Of a stretch of DNA of 64,000 nt, positions 47,319-58,800 are shown piece after piece. Positions within the stretch are counted from its first letter, which is position 1. Each line of letters starts with the position of its first letter. A model generated the notes under the pieces. The model was not told the DNA's origin. It made no database searches and saw only the letters and a program-made list of their open reading frames with translations. The stretch spans positions 806,001 through 870,000 of the forward strand of contig JAHRBS010000004.1 of assembly GCA_024305745.1 (NCBI GenBank). The letters are read 5' to 3'. The translations under genes and the position numbers were made by a program. Source of the stretch: Polyporus tsugae. Lineage: Eukaryota > Basidiomycota > Agaricomycetes > Polyporales > Polyporaceae.

Positions 47319-49242
47319 CTATTCGTCCGTCACGCTATGTAGAATCTCACGGATTGCCTCGTTGACAGAGGATGTGTCAAACCGTGGCAGGTTCTTCCTC
47401 TCGTCTATGGGTCCTTCTACCCCTATGCAACGCACGCCCAGATGCTGAAGAAGAGAGCGTCAGTCCGTCACCAGTTAGCCAAAAGGACCTGACATACAGT
47501 GATCAAAGGAATGTCAATTTCGATCGCGGTGCCCTTGAGATAAACGAGGTGTGTAATGAAAGCTGAGGTAGGGTAGGTCGTATCTGCCTTGCTCAGGCCA
47601 CCGTACATCTTCGCATGATGACCCTCATTCAGCGTTCGTGCGATGATCCTCAACAAGGTTCAGTCGAGGTTGCTTCACAATTGTCCTGAAGATCTTACCG
47701 AATGTAGTCCACCGCAGTATACCCGTCAGTTTCTCGATCGTTGGCGGAGTTCACTGCAGCAAGGTCAGTCTCGGAGGAGGCATGTGAGGATGTTTTGACA
47801 TACAAAGAAGCACCTTCGCCTTTAAGGACCGAGAACCGGCAATGGTATTTGCAACGCCTTTCAACGCAAGGCAGGGTATTATGCTGCAATCAGAACCTGG
47901 TGAGGCACAATGTGGAGCGTAACTTCGTACAACCAACCTTGTCCAAAGAGATCCGCAAGAGTAAACCAGCACATTATATCGAGACATTGATGTGAGATAG
48001 TCGGGATTAGGGGAGGGATGAATCTCGTTCCCGTATGCGTTGATGTAGAACAACCCTTGCAAGACGTCAGATGGACAGAGAATCGGTGTAGTAACCACTT
48101 ACTGGTAATACGAGCGTTGAGAGGCTCATAATGGTTCTTCCCTTCGGCCTCAAACAGTACGTTCCTACTACGAGGTAAAGTACCGCCCAGCGGGTCGGAT
48201 GCTGGGTCTTCTTCCAAGGAGACACTTATCCCAGGAGGTTGTCGCACGGGGTGAGAAATTTCGCATTGTCCAACTAATCGCTCGCCATTCTCCTACAACG
48301 ACGCACAATTCAGCGTGGACAACATAAAAACCATACAATAGTCCCACCAACTCTGCTGCAATCGTAACTGTATGGTTGGTCACGATAACGGGTAGGATGT
48401 TCGCCTCGCTGTTAGTAATTGAGGAGAACAGGAAGATGGCGGAGGGTAGGGAACGGAAGAATGCTTGTGCGGCGGATAGGAAGTAATTGCCGATGCTAAA
48501 GCTTCGCATTGAGGGGTCCGCCCTTCGCTTGGCTACCGAAACGCACTAACCTTCCGTTCACAAACGAGAAGTTCTTGTGTGCTCGTGCCAGTATCTCGTG
48601 TTCGAAATGGACGAGGAACGCTGCGAAACACATCAGGACCACTATATGCGTATAAATCACCCGATAGGACGTACCTCTAATCATCTCCTTTCGATCATTG
48701 GGAATACCTGTCCAAAGTGGACTCCGGCCTTCCACAATGTCTCTCCATTCATCTCGCGCTTCCTGCTCTGTACACTTCGCGGGTAAGCGGTATGCTAGAA
48801 GATTTCGAATGGCGTCCAGAGGTGAGCCCGTGTCCGCGGGTGGGATCAGCCGGACCAGTCTTGAGCGAATGTCACCTGCGGGTGAAAATCAGCTGGTAGC
48901 CCGGTTTCTGAAGACATTTCGCTCACCAATAGAGGGGCCGCCCAACACGCGAATAACTTCGCTAGACGAGCCACCATCGTCTGAGACAGGGAGGACATAG
49001 CAGGCGGAATGGCCAAACGCGGAACATATGGAGTTGCATCCTGTACCGCCAGATATGACCACAAATGAGGTCTCGCAAGGCGGAGATTGCGAGGTTGTGA
49101 TCGATTGGCCAATGACAGGGCTGGGCCGCCTGTATGGCGTCGCTTGGGGTTGCCCAGGCTGAGTGGGAAGGTCGAACACAGAAGATCCAGGGCTGTCCGC
49201 ACCGGGGTGGCCAGCATTCGGGGAGAGCGCGAAGTAACTCAT
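47319..49242 (-). CDS. CofD/YvcK-family protein (UPF0052, yeast YNL011C type)
   Basis: Ten minus-strand exons: 49242-48927, 48875-48675, 48620-48551, 48495-48348, 48292-48103, 48055-47938, 47883-47804, 47753-47699, 47648-47498 and 47444-47319; 484 residues, all junctions in phase. The nucleotide-binding loop FVVISGGTGCNSICSAF, the VSDDGGSSSEVIRVLGGPSI stretch, GDIRSRLVRLIP, YINAYGNEIHPSPNPDYL, the VYSCGSLWTSIIPCLALKG segment and LLLNSANDRET are family hallmarks. Bacterial members include CofD (F420 precursor synthesis) and YvcK (cell-wall and gluconeogenic growth, binding UDP-sugars). The role in fungi is unknown, and fungi are not known to make F420. The first ~50 residues are low-complexity. 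It shares a 214-base divergent promoter with NAA38. Confidence 0.92.
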
Positions 49243-49456
49243 TCCTCAGACACGCACCGTACGTGGTGGTTGCAGCTCGAGCTTATATGCGCGTGTCGCG
49301 GGGACGGAGATAGTGAGAGGAGTCGAATTCGACCATGATCGTGGGACGGAAGCAAGTGTTAGTAGTGACGCGGTGACGCGCGACTCGCCAGGGTAGCAAT
49401 GACGATTGTGGGACGTGTCGATAACGTGGACCTATGCGTCCTTCGCTCTCTCCGTC
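49243..49456. promoter_or_regulatory. Bidirectional promoter, CofD-like / NAA38
   Basis: Only 214 bases separate the two divergent start codons, so both genes must share control DNA. A TTATATG word at ~49282 is the only TATA-like element I see. Confidence 0.5.
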
Positions 49457-49810
49457 ATGTCGTCGCCACCCGTCGCCACGGCATCCCTGCCCGTGCGCAG
49501 CACGCCGCCCACGGAGAACGTGGAGCAACTCAAAGCCCTCCTACGGAAGACGCTGAGGGTGTCTGTGACCGACGGACGTGTCTTTCTCGGGACGTTCGCG
49601 GGCACGGACAAGCAGCTCAATATCCTGCTGATCAACACGGACGAGTATCGCCTCGGACCGGACGCTGGGTCCGACGGGCTGGATGGCCGTTATGTTGGGC
49701 AGGTCATGATACCTTGGCGACTCGTCGTGCGCGTCGAGACTCATGCGGAAGGGGACCGTACGAGGAGTACTGGCTACCTTGACAGCGATGAAGATAGCAT
49801 GTATGCATGA
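49457..49810 (+). CDS. NatC auxiliary subunit Naa38 (LSMD1), Sm-like
   Basis: Single exon, 117 residues. The Sm1-type fold is visible: LRKTLRVSVTDGRVFLGTFA, DKQLNILLINTDEY and, after a Gly/Asp loop, RYVGQVMIPWRLVVRVE. This matches LSMD1/Naa38 more than the RNA-binding Lsm proteins, because the Sm2 motif ends in MIPWR. Known role: an auxiliary subunit of NatC, with Naa30 and Naa35, which acetylates N-termini starting Met-hydrophobic at ribosomes. The ATG at 49457 was chosen because residues before it (an in-frame GTG start is possible at 49406) are not family-like. Confidence 0.88.
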   Translation: MSSPPVATASLPVRSTPPTENVEQLKALLRKTLRVSVTDGRVFLGTFAGTDKQLNILLINTDEYRLGPDAGSDGLDGRYVGQVMIPWRLVVRVETHAEGDRTRSTGYLDSDEDSMYA

Positions 49811-51569
49811 AGAGGTATGTTGCAATGCACCTGTATGCGTCTTTAGCGATGTGAATCGCTGAGCCTGCAACAGGATCCTTGATTACAAATACTCAACATC
49901 TGCTTTGGCCTGGGTACATTTCTCCAAAATGTGCGGCTCAGTTCGGAACTAAGGGCTGACTCCTCTTTCAAGATTCACCAGGCCGCATCGTTGCAGGCCT
50001 GTACGGTGTTCACGCACTCGCGCGTGAGTCTTTCGCCGGTGCCTTAAGCCTTACAGTCCGGGATACGTATGTCGATCGAACGAGAGTCCATCACAACCCG
50101 TCGACCACCACCGCCCATTGGTACCCAATCTAATGAGGAGCATCACAGTGCGTACTGACAAGTACATATGGGTATCGTGCTCAGGGTGTAGAGTTTTGCG
50201 AAATGGATTGGTCTCAGTCGAGCATCCACAATTGGATGTTCTCTTGTTTCCCATGTCATCTTCTCGTTCTTCGACGATCTGCTTTGACGTATACCGCGAT
50301 TCACTGTCCACAATGCTTGCCAGCCGCAGTGTTGTCGGTACGTTCACCGTTGGCCCCAGTCCTTCATCAGTTGGGGCAAACGCGTGGTGGGCCAATGACT
50401 GACGCGTTATTCATCATTCTGAGAGAGAAATATTGCAATTATCCTAAAGCCCTCCGTCACTTCTCTTCGCGGTGTAGATGAAGAGCAAATGCCCCTGAAT
50501 TGTCGCGCTGTTTATGATCTCTGCGTTTGTACCCGCGGGTAGCCATAGACAGTCTTGATTCTTTGTTTTCATAGGCAAGCTGCTTTATATTCGAACCAGT
50601 TTCCGTGCTTGGCCAAATGACAACCGGCCGTTGTAGTGAGCAGGCTCCAGGCCTAGCTAGCGGCGCGACTAGCGGGTGGACGAAATGAGCCGAAGGTAAG
50701 AGTCTAGTAAGAGAGCAATCCCGCTCGTATCATGGAAGTCCTACCATCTGATGGTTTATCGTTTCAGCACAGGAGTCGTCCTAGAGGCATCTTCACCTCT
50801 AGTTTTATCAAGTATTGCCTTATGGGCTGACACTCAGGCTGGAGTCACGACCTCCGCTGTGCGCTGCCTTCAAGTAAATCCTCTGGTCCCTGGAAAGTCA
50901 TCGGACCATGCGGCATCCCCTGTCCCCCCCAGCAATTGGGGTCTCATACTTATTCCAGGGTCTGAGTCATGCTACTTAGATCTTAGAGAACAAGGGCGGT
51001 AGGATCGATATGGAATCTCCGTGGGAGGGAGGCCGCCTACACGAACAAACAAACACATACCGACGTCTCAGGATCGATTGTTCCTCACAAATGAGGCTCC
51101 CCTGCGCTTAAGCAGTGCTTGCTCCTTGCGTGTGTCGAGGAATTCCTAGAAACGTACGTAGTCCAGACTTACTATGATGGTGCAGGTTTACGAGTCCTCG
51201 AGTCCAGGTGGCTGACTGCGCTGACGGGTAAGTCGTGTCAAACATTCGTTCATTGATGCATACACAAGGTGCCATCCTGAGCGCGGCGACACTCTCAACA
51301 AAATCTCCTACGAAGTGTCCGCCGTTGATTATCGCACGAACGATCGAGGAAGGAGGCTGGTTTGGCTTGAAATGTCGAGCTGGATTGAATAACTGACTAT
51401 TCTGGAAGGACGCCCACTTACGATCGATCACTGGGAGTCAGTGTCCGCCTCCGGTCGGCCTTCTGAACAAGGCGAACAGACGTTTTCGGACGTGAACAGC
51501 CATGGTTAGCCTCGAGGCTGGCACAAAACAAACATTCCGGCAGCGCCCGCCGCAGAGCGCAGTTCACGG

Positions 51570-51577
51570 TATATAAA
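51570..51577 (+). promoter_or_regulatory. TATA box TATATAAA with pyrimidine-rich start region
   Basis: TATATAAA is followed by a CTCACCTCTCTTCCCTCACA-like leader, a layout typical of strongly expressed fungal genes. It is the best-formed core promoter in this otherwise empty region. Confidence 0.45.
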
Positions 51578-51637
51578 CCAGCTCACCTCTCTTCCCTCAC
51601 AACCACCACCACCTTAAGCTTCAACTACCATGCCACC

Positions 51638-51967
51638 ATGACCATTATGCCACCATCTCCCTCTTCGGAGGCCTGGTGCTTCCTCATTTCACCAGCAAGG
51701 GTCACGACGACCACGGGTACGATTCGCGTTCACCTCCAGACTCATCTTCGTTCCTGATCACCGCGCACAGTGTCGGAGGCCCAGGTGCAGTCGATCCACA
51801 AGGTGAGTGCCTCATCCCTCATTGCTCACTGCTCGCCACATACTGACTGTGGCGGTGGTTAGGGTCGACGCGTCGCCATCCCGGGCACCAGTGGCCATCT
51901 AGCTTGTTCGCCCTGGCGGCCGATCCGAAAAGTAGAGTGTGGCTGCCTGCATGGGCTGAGCGGGTGA
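51638..51967 (+). CDS. Candidate small protein, 71 aa, three exons
   Basis: Exons 51638-51716, 51771-51802 and 51863-51967 stay in frame through two GT-AG introns of 54 and 60 nt, and follow a good TATA box by ~60 bases. The product begins MTIMPPSPSSEAWCFLISPA, with a middle VSEAQVQSIHKGRRVAIPG. I see no family, no clear signal peptide and no CaaX end. An ATG eight bases upstream opens a two-codon ORF. Frame continuity alone is weak evidence, and this may be chance. Confidence 0.25.
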
Positions 51968-53135
51968 TTGAGCCCAGGCGTCGGTGCTCCGCCGCGGTGT
52001 TTTTGCAACACTGCATAAACCGGGCTGCGACCGGGACGAGTACCTGTCCGCCTCCATAGGGGACGGGGAAAGCACGGACGCCATAACCTGGAACGTGATT
52101 CGTAAAGAGTCGCGGGTTGGCGACGTACGCGCCACCGTACACTCACCTTCTCGGAGGGTCGTGCACCGGCGTCGCGTCGTCAGCGGAGAGCTTGATTGCA
52201 TTGGTACATTAACACCTCGTCTCTGGCTACCGTTGTTCTAAACCGCCATTGTTCAGCCTCAGGCTCTCCGACACGCCCTTCCGCAGGGCCGCGCCATCTC
52301 AAGCGGCTAGAAGCAGCGACGGCGCGTCCGCAACCCACCCAACTTCCTCTGCCTATCTCCGGACTGAGGCGAGCTTTCCTCTCCCATTTGATCCGCTAAT
52401 CTTTCTCCATTTAGGCCTTCATCTGTTCCCCATTCGGCACGTCCGCGACGTCCCTGCGGTTTGAAGTACGTCTTTTCCTTTACTCACGACTCGTCTCGAA
52501 GCTCAAACTGAGGTCCTGCGCCAGGTGTGGATTGCATACGGGTTCACTTCAAGACCTCAACGGATCCTCACGCACGCGCGTGGATGGGCAGCCATAAGCG
52601 TAAGAAGATGTGGTTTCGAGGACGCAACTTGCCCTCGATTCAAGATACCACCCCGAGGTACGGTCGATCGTTGCCCATGGACACGGTCGTTCCTGGTGCA
52701 GGCCTCTTCGTGGCCCTCGGGATTAGTACCCGCCTCGGCGGGGAAGCTAACGTGCACCAAAAGGTCAGAGTTCGTAAAGAAGTTAGACCAGTCTCTCTTT
52801 GTAATAAATTGCGCTGCTATGTATTTGGCGTTCAATCCACCGCCGATTGCCCAATAGGCGTTCACGCTCCACCAAGTCATATCAACGACCCTGCAACGGC
52901 GAATGACGCGATGCCCCTACCTTGGAGGATCCAACATGCAGCATGTCCTCTTCCTTCGCAAGAGACAGACGCCGTGATTGACACGGCTGTCCAACGCGTT
53001 ACGTGTACGGAGTTTTGCCAGTGGCACTGGCCTCTTCATCGTCACGTTGAGGAATCCCGGCCATTGTGGCGAGAAAGGTGACAAGGGATTCTAAAGTGTA
53101 GAACTCAGTACATCTCAAGCATCCTTAAATCTCCA

Positions 53136-54403
53136 CTACCACGGCTCCCGGTCGGTCCCTTGGTTGGACCACAACATCCAGATCATCACCAGCATAGGCA
53201 GTATCCATGGCAGTAGAGCACCGGCCGCAATGAGGAACACTCTCGCGAGCAGGCCACTCCTGCCTGTCGTTCGCGAGTTGGCAATCAAAGCTCTCACGAC
53301 TAGTGCGGCGTAGACGAATAGGCCGTCCTAATATGATACACACGTCGGTAAACAGAGAGTCAAATGGCGAGAATGAGGGTGCTGTAGGACTTACGGTAAA
53401 GGAAGTCAGGACGAGGAGGAGAGGGGATTCGAACAGGGCACTGGCAGTATCAACTTGCAAGAGCTTTGTGACGCTGTAGGAGAGGAGTGCGGCCACTGGG
53501 CGCGCTGCAGCGAAAGCGAAGACATGTCGTTTGCATTTTGGAATCGGAAGGGAGGCTGAGAGGAGCGTCGTCGTGAGAGCGAGAGCTGTCGGAACTGAGT
53601 TGATTCGTACGCGTGGTTAGTCTCGCAGCCCTGCGTAAGAGAACCGTGGGTTTGCCTACTTTTGCCAAGCAACCTCACGAAGTGCGACACCGCCGCGTCG
53701 AAGGAGGGCATGGCGAGTCCGCCAGTATCAGAGTTCCACGACAGTGCCGTTGCTGCGTAGCCAATGCTGATCCCAGTTCCAACCTCCTCAGCGACGAGAC
53801 CGAACGTAAATAGGTAGATGCGGCGTAGGTGCCAGGGTCGAAGGCATCGTGTCGTCTGGGACACAGATGGAGACTGAGTGGTCACTGGCAAGCCCTCTGT
53901 GTCCTCCAGCTCTCTGAGCTCCATGTCGTCCTGGAGCGGAACAGTCTCGGGTTCAGGACCACCAGGAGGACTGGCGTGGACCGTACTACGGGACAGTCCA
54001 CGCTCCGCGGCGAGCATGACCAAGATGCCGGCTATGTGGGCAAGGGTGGGTGGGGTGAGAGAGGAGGGCAGTGCGCTTACTCCTGCGGGAAATGTGGTCG
54101 CTGTTCCTAAGAAGACACTGTGTATGGAGACCAGGGCATGAGGGTCTCGGTCCACTTCTAGGGGCAGGTCTAAATATCATGCTTACCTACTGACGAAGTG
54201 GGCAAGGCCCGCGGCGAAGAGCCGTCCGATTCCAAACGCGGTCAAGCAGGATAAAAGGGCCTCTGCAAGACTCAATTATATTGAGGGCCAAGGGGGACGA
54301 GGTGTCATAACTCACGGGAGGATATGAAGAGAGGGAGTAGCCCCGTCGCAAAGGTGATTATTCCGTATGAGACCCATTCCGCCAAAACTGAAAGGAAACC
54401 CAT
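53136..54403 (-). CDS. ZIP-family (ZIP9/Atx2-like) membrane protein lacking expected metal ligands
   Basis: Exons 54403-54316, 54262-54187, 54117-53660, 53594-53395 and 53327-53136 give 337 residues, in frame throughout. The hydrophobic pattern follows ZIP9-type zinc transporters: MGFLSVLAEWVSYGIITFAT, GLLPLFIS, FLGTATTFPAGVSAL (family: IIPEG), a variable loop, FGLVAEEVGTGISIG (family: LVIHAAADGIALG), LLGKIPTALALTTTLL (family: IHKAPAAFGLTTFLL), VAALLSYSVTKLL and TSFTDGLFVYAALVVRALIA. By that alignment the ligand His/Asp of span IV read Glu and Thr, the His of span V reads Gly, and the Glu of PEG reads Ala. It is either a neofunctionalised paralog or a decaying transporter. Family comparison is from memory; the 49-nt GT-AG-like stretch in exon 3 is retained because removing it breaks the frame. 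Confidence 0.65.
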
Positions 54404-55846
54404 GGCGTTTGATATCTGATGCTAGCACTTTCGGTACTGAACCGACTGCAGAGTAGGCTCGGCTGAGGAAACGAGGAACCAACGGGTGGGCGATAGGACG
54501 AGCGAGGCGTTGGGTGAGATTGTCAGAGCCCCTGGTGAACTGCATTACCATCACTTCCCCACACATGGCATGCGCTGGCAGCGCCCTCTTCCTCGGGTCT
54601 GCGTGAAGTCGCCGCCCAAAGTGAATTGAAATGAGATGATTCCGAGGGCTGGCATTGGCAAGGTGAACGGCAAACCTGGGAATGTGGCGGTGTTGCTGGA
54701 AGCGGTACCCTGATGCTTACGCCCGGCCATTGAAGCCCGCATGATGGTTCGGTCCGGGGAACTTAGCAGTACGGTTCAAGAACTTCAATGTGCGCTACTT
54801 ATCGTGTCTATCGCCTTTCCTCTCCCATAAAGAAGACGACAACGGCAGCTGGTTGAGAAGTCGGAAGGCGTGTTACGTGGTTCAATCGTTGCCAATGAAT
54901 TTCCACACACAGTGCGCAGACCGCCGGACGTCTAATATGGCATAGAGATCTAGCAGACTAACATCATCCCGGGATGCCCGCGATGAAGCCAACGAGCTAG
55001 GCCCTGCGAGATCTTGGCAGGTTGGAACCAAGGCAGCCAAGGCGGGCTTCCTTAAAGACATACACCTGCTCCTTGAGGTAGGTACAGTAAGAGACAGTAA
55101 GACATTGACTGTTGATCCAAGATTTGATCCCATGATAGTGCGCTTGATACGGAGGAATACACTTCGAGTTCGCCACCGCAGGCAGCGCCCAATCGGAAGT
55201 AATAGAAGCGTCACTCAACGGGACTTTGACCAGCTGGATACGAACGGTACTATATGGCGACTTCGAAAAGACTTGTTGTATCATGATCATTGGGAGGACT
55301 TCGATGGCGGACGAAGCACGCACGTTTGTGTCATTCCTCGTCGAGGCTCAGCGGTGACTTGGCGCCAGAATCACTGACGGTGCTGGGCGGAGTCAACGAC
55401 GTTGAGGGGTAAGGAAAGGAAAGTTCATGTTCAGGCTGGTGTGATTGTAAAATGTGACGTATCCAACACCGCTCGTGACCAATCGCGCTTCCAAGGGTTG
55501 CCAGTCTCACTCGTCCTCGGGGGGGTTTCAAGGCAGTCGAAGGGGGTTGCACCTCGTGGACGTACTCTGAACGAAGGCGGGCACGGTGGTGGCAGCACTC
55601 CTATTTGTGCTCGGGGAGCCATTTTAAAATCAAAGTAAAAAATCAAAGTAAAGGGCTAAGGTTATGGGCGCCTGTATCACGTGCGGGACGCGACGAACAC
55701 GGTCGCGCGACGCGTTTAGCGACTCGACACGAACCATCACCACACGAGCCACCTGCGCGCGGACCTCCGCCTACCACAACTCCCACAAACATCCCGCACT
55801 GTCCTCTACACGACCTATTGCACGACTCCTGACGACCTAAAGCACA
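54404..55846. other. Intergenic region between the ZIP-like gene and TOP2
   Basis: About 1.4 kb with no recognisable gene. The last ~150 bases before 55847 are rich in C/A/T and probably form the TOP2 promoter and leader. Two adjacent AAAATCAAAGTAAA-type words occur near 55630. Confidence 0.4.
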
Positions 55847-58800
55847 ATGAGCGACTCCGAAGAGAACTTCGACATCGACGTCTCGGGATCCGAGTCCGAC
55901 GGTTTCGTGCCCACCAAGAAGAAGACGACCAAGGCTCCGGCCAAGAAGCCTGCCGCCAAGGCAGCCCCGAAGGCCGCTGCAAAGCCGAAGGCGACCAAGA
56001 AGACGAAGGTACTCGCCGACAAGGACGACAACGCGGATAGCGACGACGAGGACCGGGACGAAGACCCTGCCTCCGTCGCGGGCCCATCTGCGGCCGCGGC
56101 CGCGCCCAAGGAGACCAACGGAAAGAAGAAGACTGCCTCTGAAACGTACACCAAGGTACGTGGAACATAAAAAAAAAACTCGTGCATGCAGTCCGTAACC
56201 ACGCCGCATAGCTCTCGCAACTCGAGCACATCCTCAAACGACCCGATTCATACATTGGAAGCGTGGAGACCATCACCGCCCCGATGTGGACATGGGATTC
56301 CGAGAACAAGCGGATGGTTCACCGGGAGATCAAGTACGTTCCCGGGTTCTTCAAGATTGTGGACGAAATTCTCGTCAATGCGGCGGATAACAAGGTGAGC
56401 TCTCTCCTTTCGCTTTGTATATGCGCTGTCGCATGTCTCTTTGTTCATGAAAATGCGACACTGCGCAACTGGTGGCTTGTAGTGGCTCATTCTACACCGC
56501 TGTCTTCAATAAGGCCGTCTTTTGAGTGTACACCCCTGCACGTATGATCAACGTGCAAGCCACATGATGCCTTGAGGTATATGGCTTACAGCCAAAGGGG
56601 ATGAAGTCGCTGGTGTTTGCCCCATCTCGCATGCTCGTTACCCAGAATATTTGCGAGGGCCTTTGCCAATCCATGCACCTTGATGCCAAGTGCTCGGACA
56701 CCTAGTGCTCGGTTGGCCTACTCTGGGGTTGCAGTGAGAGTGTTGACTATTATAAGCTCATCGAATTCGACTGAGCATAGGCGTGAGTTCACGACAGACA
56801 TTCCTCTAGCGCGAGTTGTTGTCTGACAGTACGTAGACCTATGCACATGCGTGGGTTAGCGGACCTTGTACCCGCGCGGGTATGTACCCTATCTATGGGT
56901 TTGTACCCGTGCAAGGACAGTATGAGTAAGGTCAAAACGGTTACGGGTATATTAGTGCGTCTCCCAATGTGGTTGGGCTGTCCCTACGCCCGCGTCGTGG
57001 CAGCGACGCGCGTGGACGTTTCGTAGACGTTTCCTCATGAGGCATTGGACTCAAAGTTTTGAGTGTATCGGAGTTGCGGCTAACGCTAAGACCGGACCTA
57101 GATCAACGACTCGGGTATGGACACCATCAAGGTTACCATCGACATCGAGAAGAACACGATTTCCGTTTACAACAACGGACGCGGGATCCCCATCGAGATG
57201 CATTCGAAGGAGAAGATCTACATCCCGGAACTCATCTTCGGCCACCTCCTCTCCTCCTCGAACTATGACGACGACGAGAAGAAGCTCACCGGCGGTCGCA
57301 ACGGTTACGGAGCGAAGCTCGCCAACATCTACTCGAAGGAGTTCACAATCGACACCGCGGACAAGAACACGAGCCAGAAGTATGTTCAGACATGGACAGA
57401 CAACATGAGCAAGATGGGCAAGGCGAAGATCACGAAGAACGGCCGCGGCGAGGAGTACACCCGTGTCACATTCAAGCCCGACCTCGCGCGGTTCGGCATG
57501 GAGTCGATCGACGAGGACACCGTCTCGCTGCTGAAGAAGCGCGTGCACGACTTGGCGGGCACGGTCAAGGACGTGAAGGTGTTTCTGAACGACGAGCGGT
57601 TGAAAATCAAGAATTTCAAGCATTACGTCGAGCTGTTCCTGAACTCGGCCGCGGAGTCGGCCGCGGACGGGTCAGGCGGCGCCGCACAGCCCAAACCGAC
57701 CATTATCTACGAATCACCTGCGGGCGGGCGGTGGGAGGTTGCGTTCGCGGTGGCGGAGGGCACATTCCAACAGGTTTCGTTTGCCAATTCGATCTCGACT
57801 TCCAAGGGGGGGACGCATGTCGCGTACATTGCGGACCAGATCGCGAAGTACCTCATCACGTCGATCACGAAGAAGAACAAGGGCGCAGCGGTGAAGCCAG
57901 CACAGATCAAGAACCATATGTGGGTGTTCGTGAACGCGCTGATCGAAAACCCGACGTTCGACAGTCAGACGAAGGAGACGTTGACGCTGCCTGCAAGCAA
58001 GTTCGGTTCGAAACCGACTCTCTCGGAGGACTTCTTGAAGAAGAGTAGGGTTCCCGTCGCAACCGTCTTGGGACCAGTGAACTGATGTTGTTTCCAGTCG
58101 CGAAGTCCTCGATCGTCGAACATGTCTTGAACTGGGCGAAGTTCAAGGCGGATCAGCAGCTGAAGAAGACGGACGGTAGCCGGAAGTCGAGGTCAGTACT
58201 CTGCTGCAACCCTTGTGTTCTTCGACGCACACTCATCTGGCGTGTATAGGATCACGGGCCTGACGAAGCTGTGTGACGCCAACAAGGCCGGCTCGAGGAG
58301 GGCTGACGAGTGCACGCTCATCCTCACCGAAGGAGACTCGGCCAAGGCGCTTGCGGTCGCCGGGCTAGGTGTCGTCGGTCGCGACACTTACGGCGTCTTC
58401 CCGCTCCGCGGAAAGCTGCTCAATGTCCGTGACGCGAAGCACGACCAGATCATGAAGAACGAGGAGATCCAGAACATCAAGAAGATCCTGGGTCTGCAGC
58501 ACAACAAGACATATACAAGCGTCGATGGGCTGCGGTATGGTCGTCTCATGTTGATGACAGATCAGGTAAGGGCCCTTTATAAATATTGAGCTATATAGTG
58601 GAGTACTAAACGCTTTTGGGGTAGGACCACGACGGTTCGCATATCAAGGGTCTCCTAATCAACTACCTGGACCATTTCTTCCCGTCGCTCTTGAAGTTGG
58701 AGAGGTTTCTTGTCGAGTTTATCACTCCTGTGGTCCGAGTACGTCTGCATTGCGACCATTTGGAGACTAGATGTTCACGTTTGAAGTATAGGTGTGGAAA

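Larger units (their letters stand above)
49811..53135. other. Largely gene-free region
   Basis: About 3.3 kb without a clear gene apart from the weak model at 51638-51967. A palindromic TACCCGCGGGTA occurs near 50528, resembling words in the TOP2 long intron. A minus-strand two-exon path (53064-53003, 52890-52557) opens MAGIPQRDDEEASATGKTPY and continues VVDMTWWSVNAYWAIGGGLN, then degenerates; I do not recognise it and leave it uncalled. A frame at 51.2-51.4 kb (-) has no recognisable domain. Confidence 0.4.

Noticed and set aside
52557..53064. Minus-strand two-exon model starting MAGIPQRDDEEASATGKTPY
   Set aside because: In frame across one intron, but the second half becomes low-quality sequence, an alternative third exon is equally possible and no family is recognised.
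53960..54120. GT...AG pair inside exon 3 of the ZIP-like gene taken as an intron
   Set aside because: Removing the 49 nt shifts the frame away from the membrane span AGILVMLAAERGL; retention keeps the ZIP pattern.
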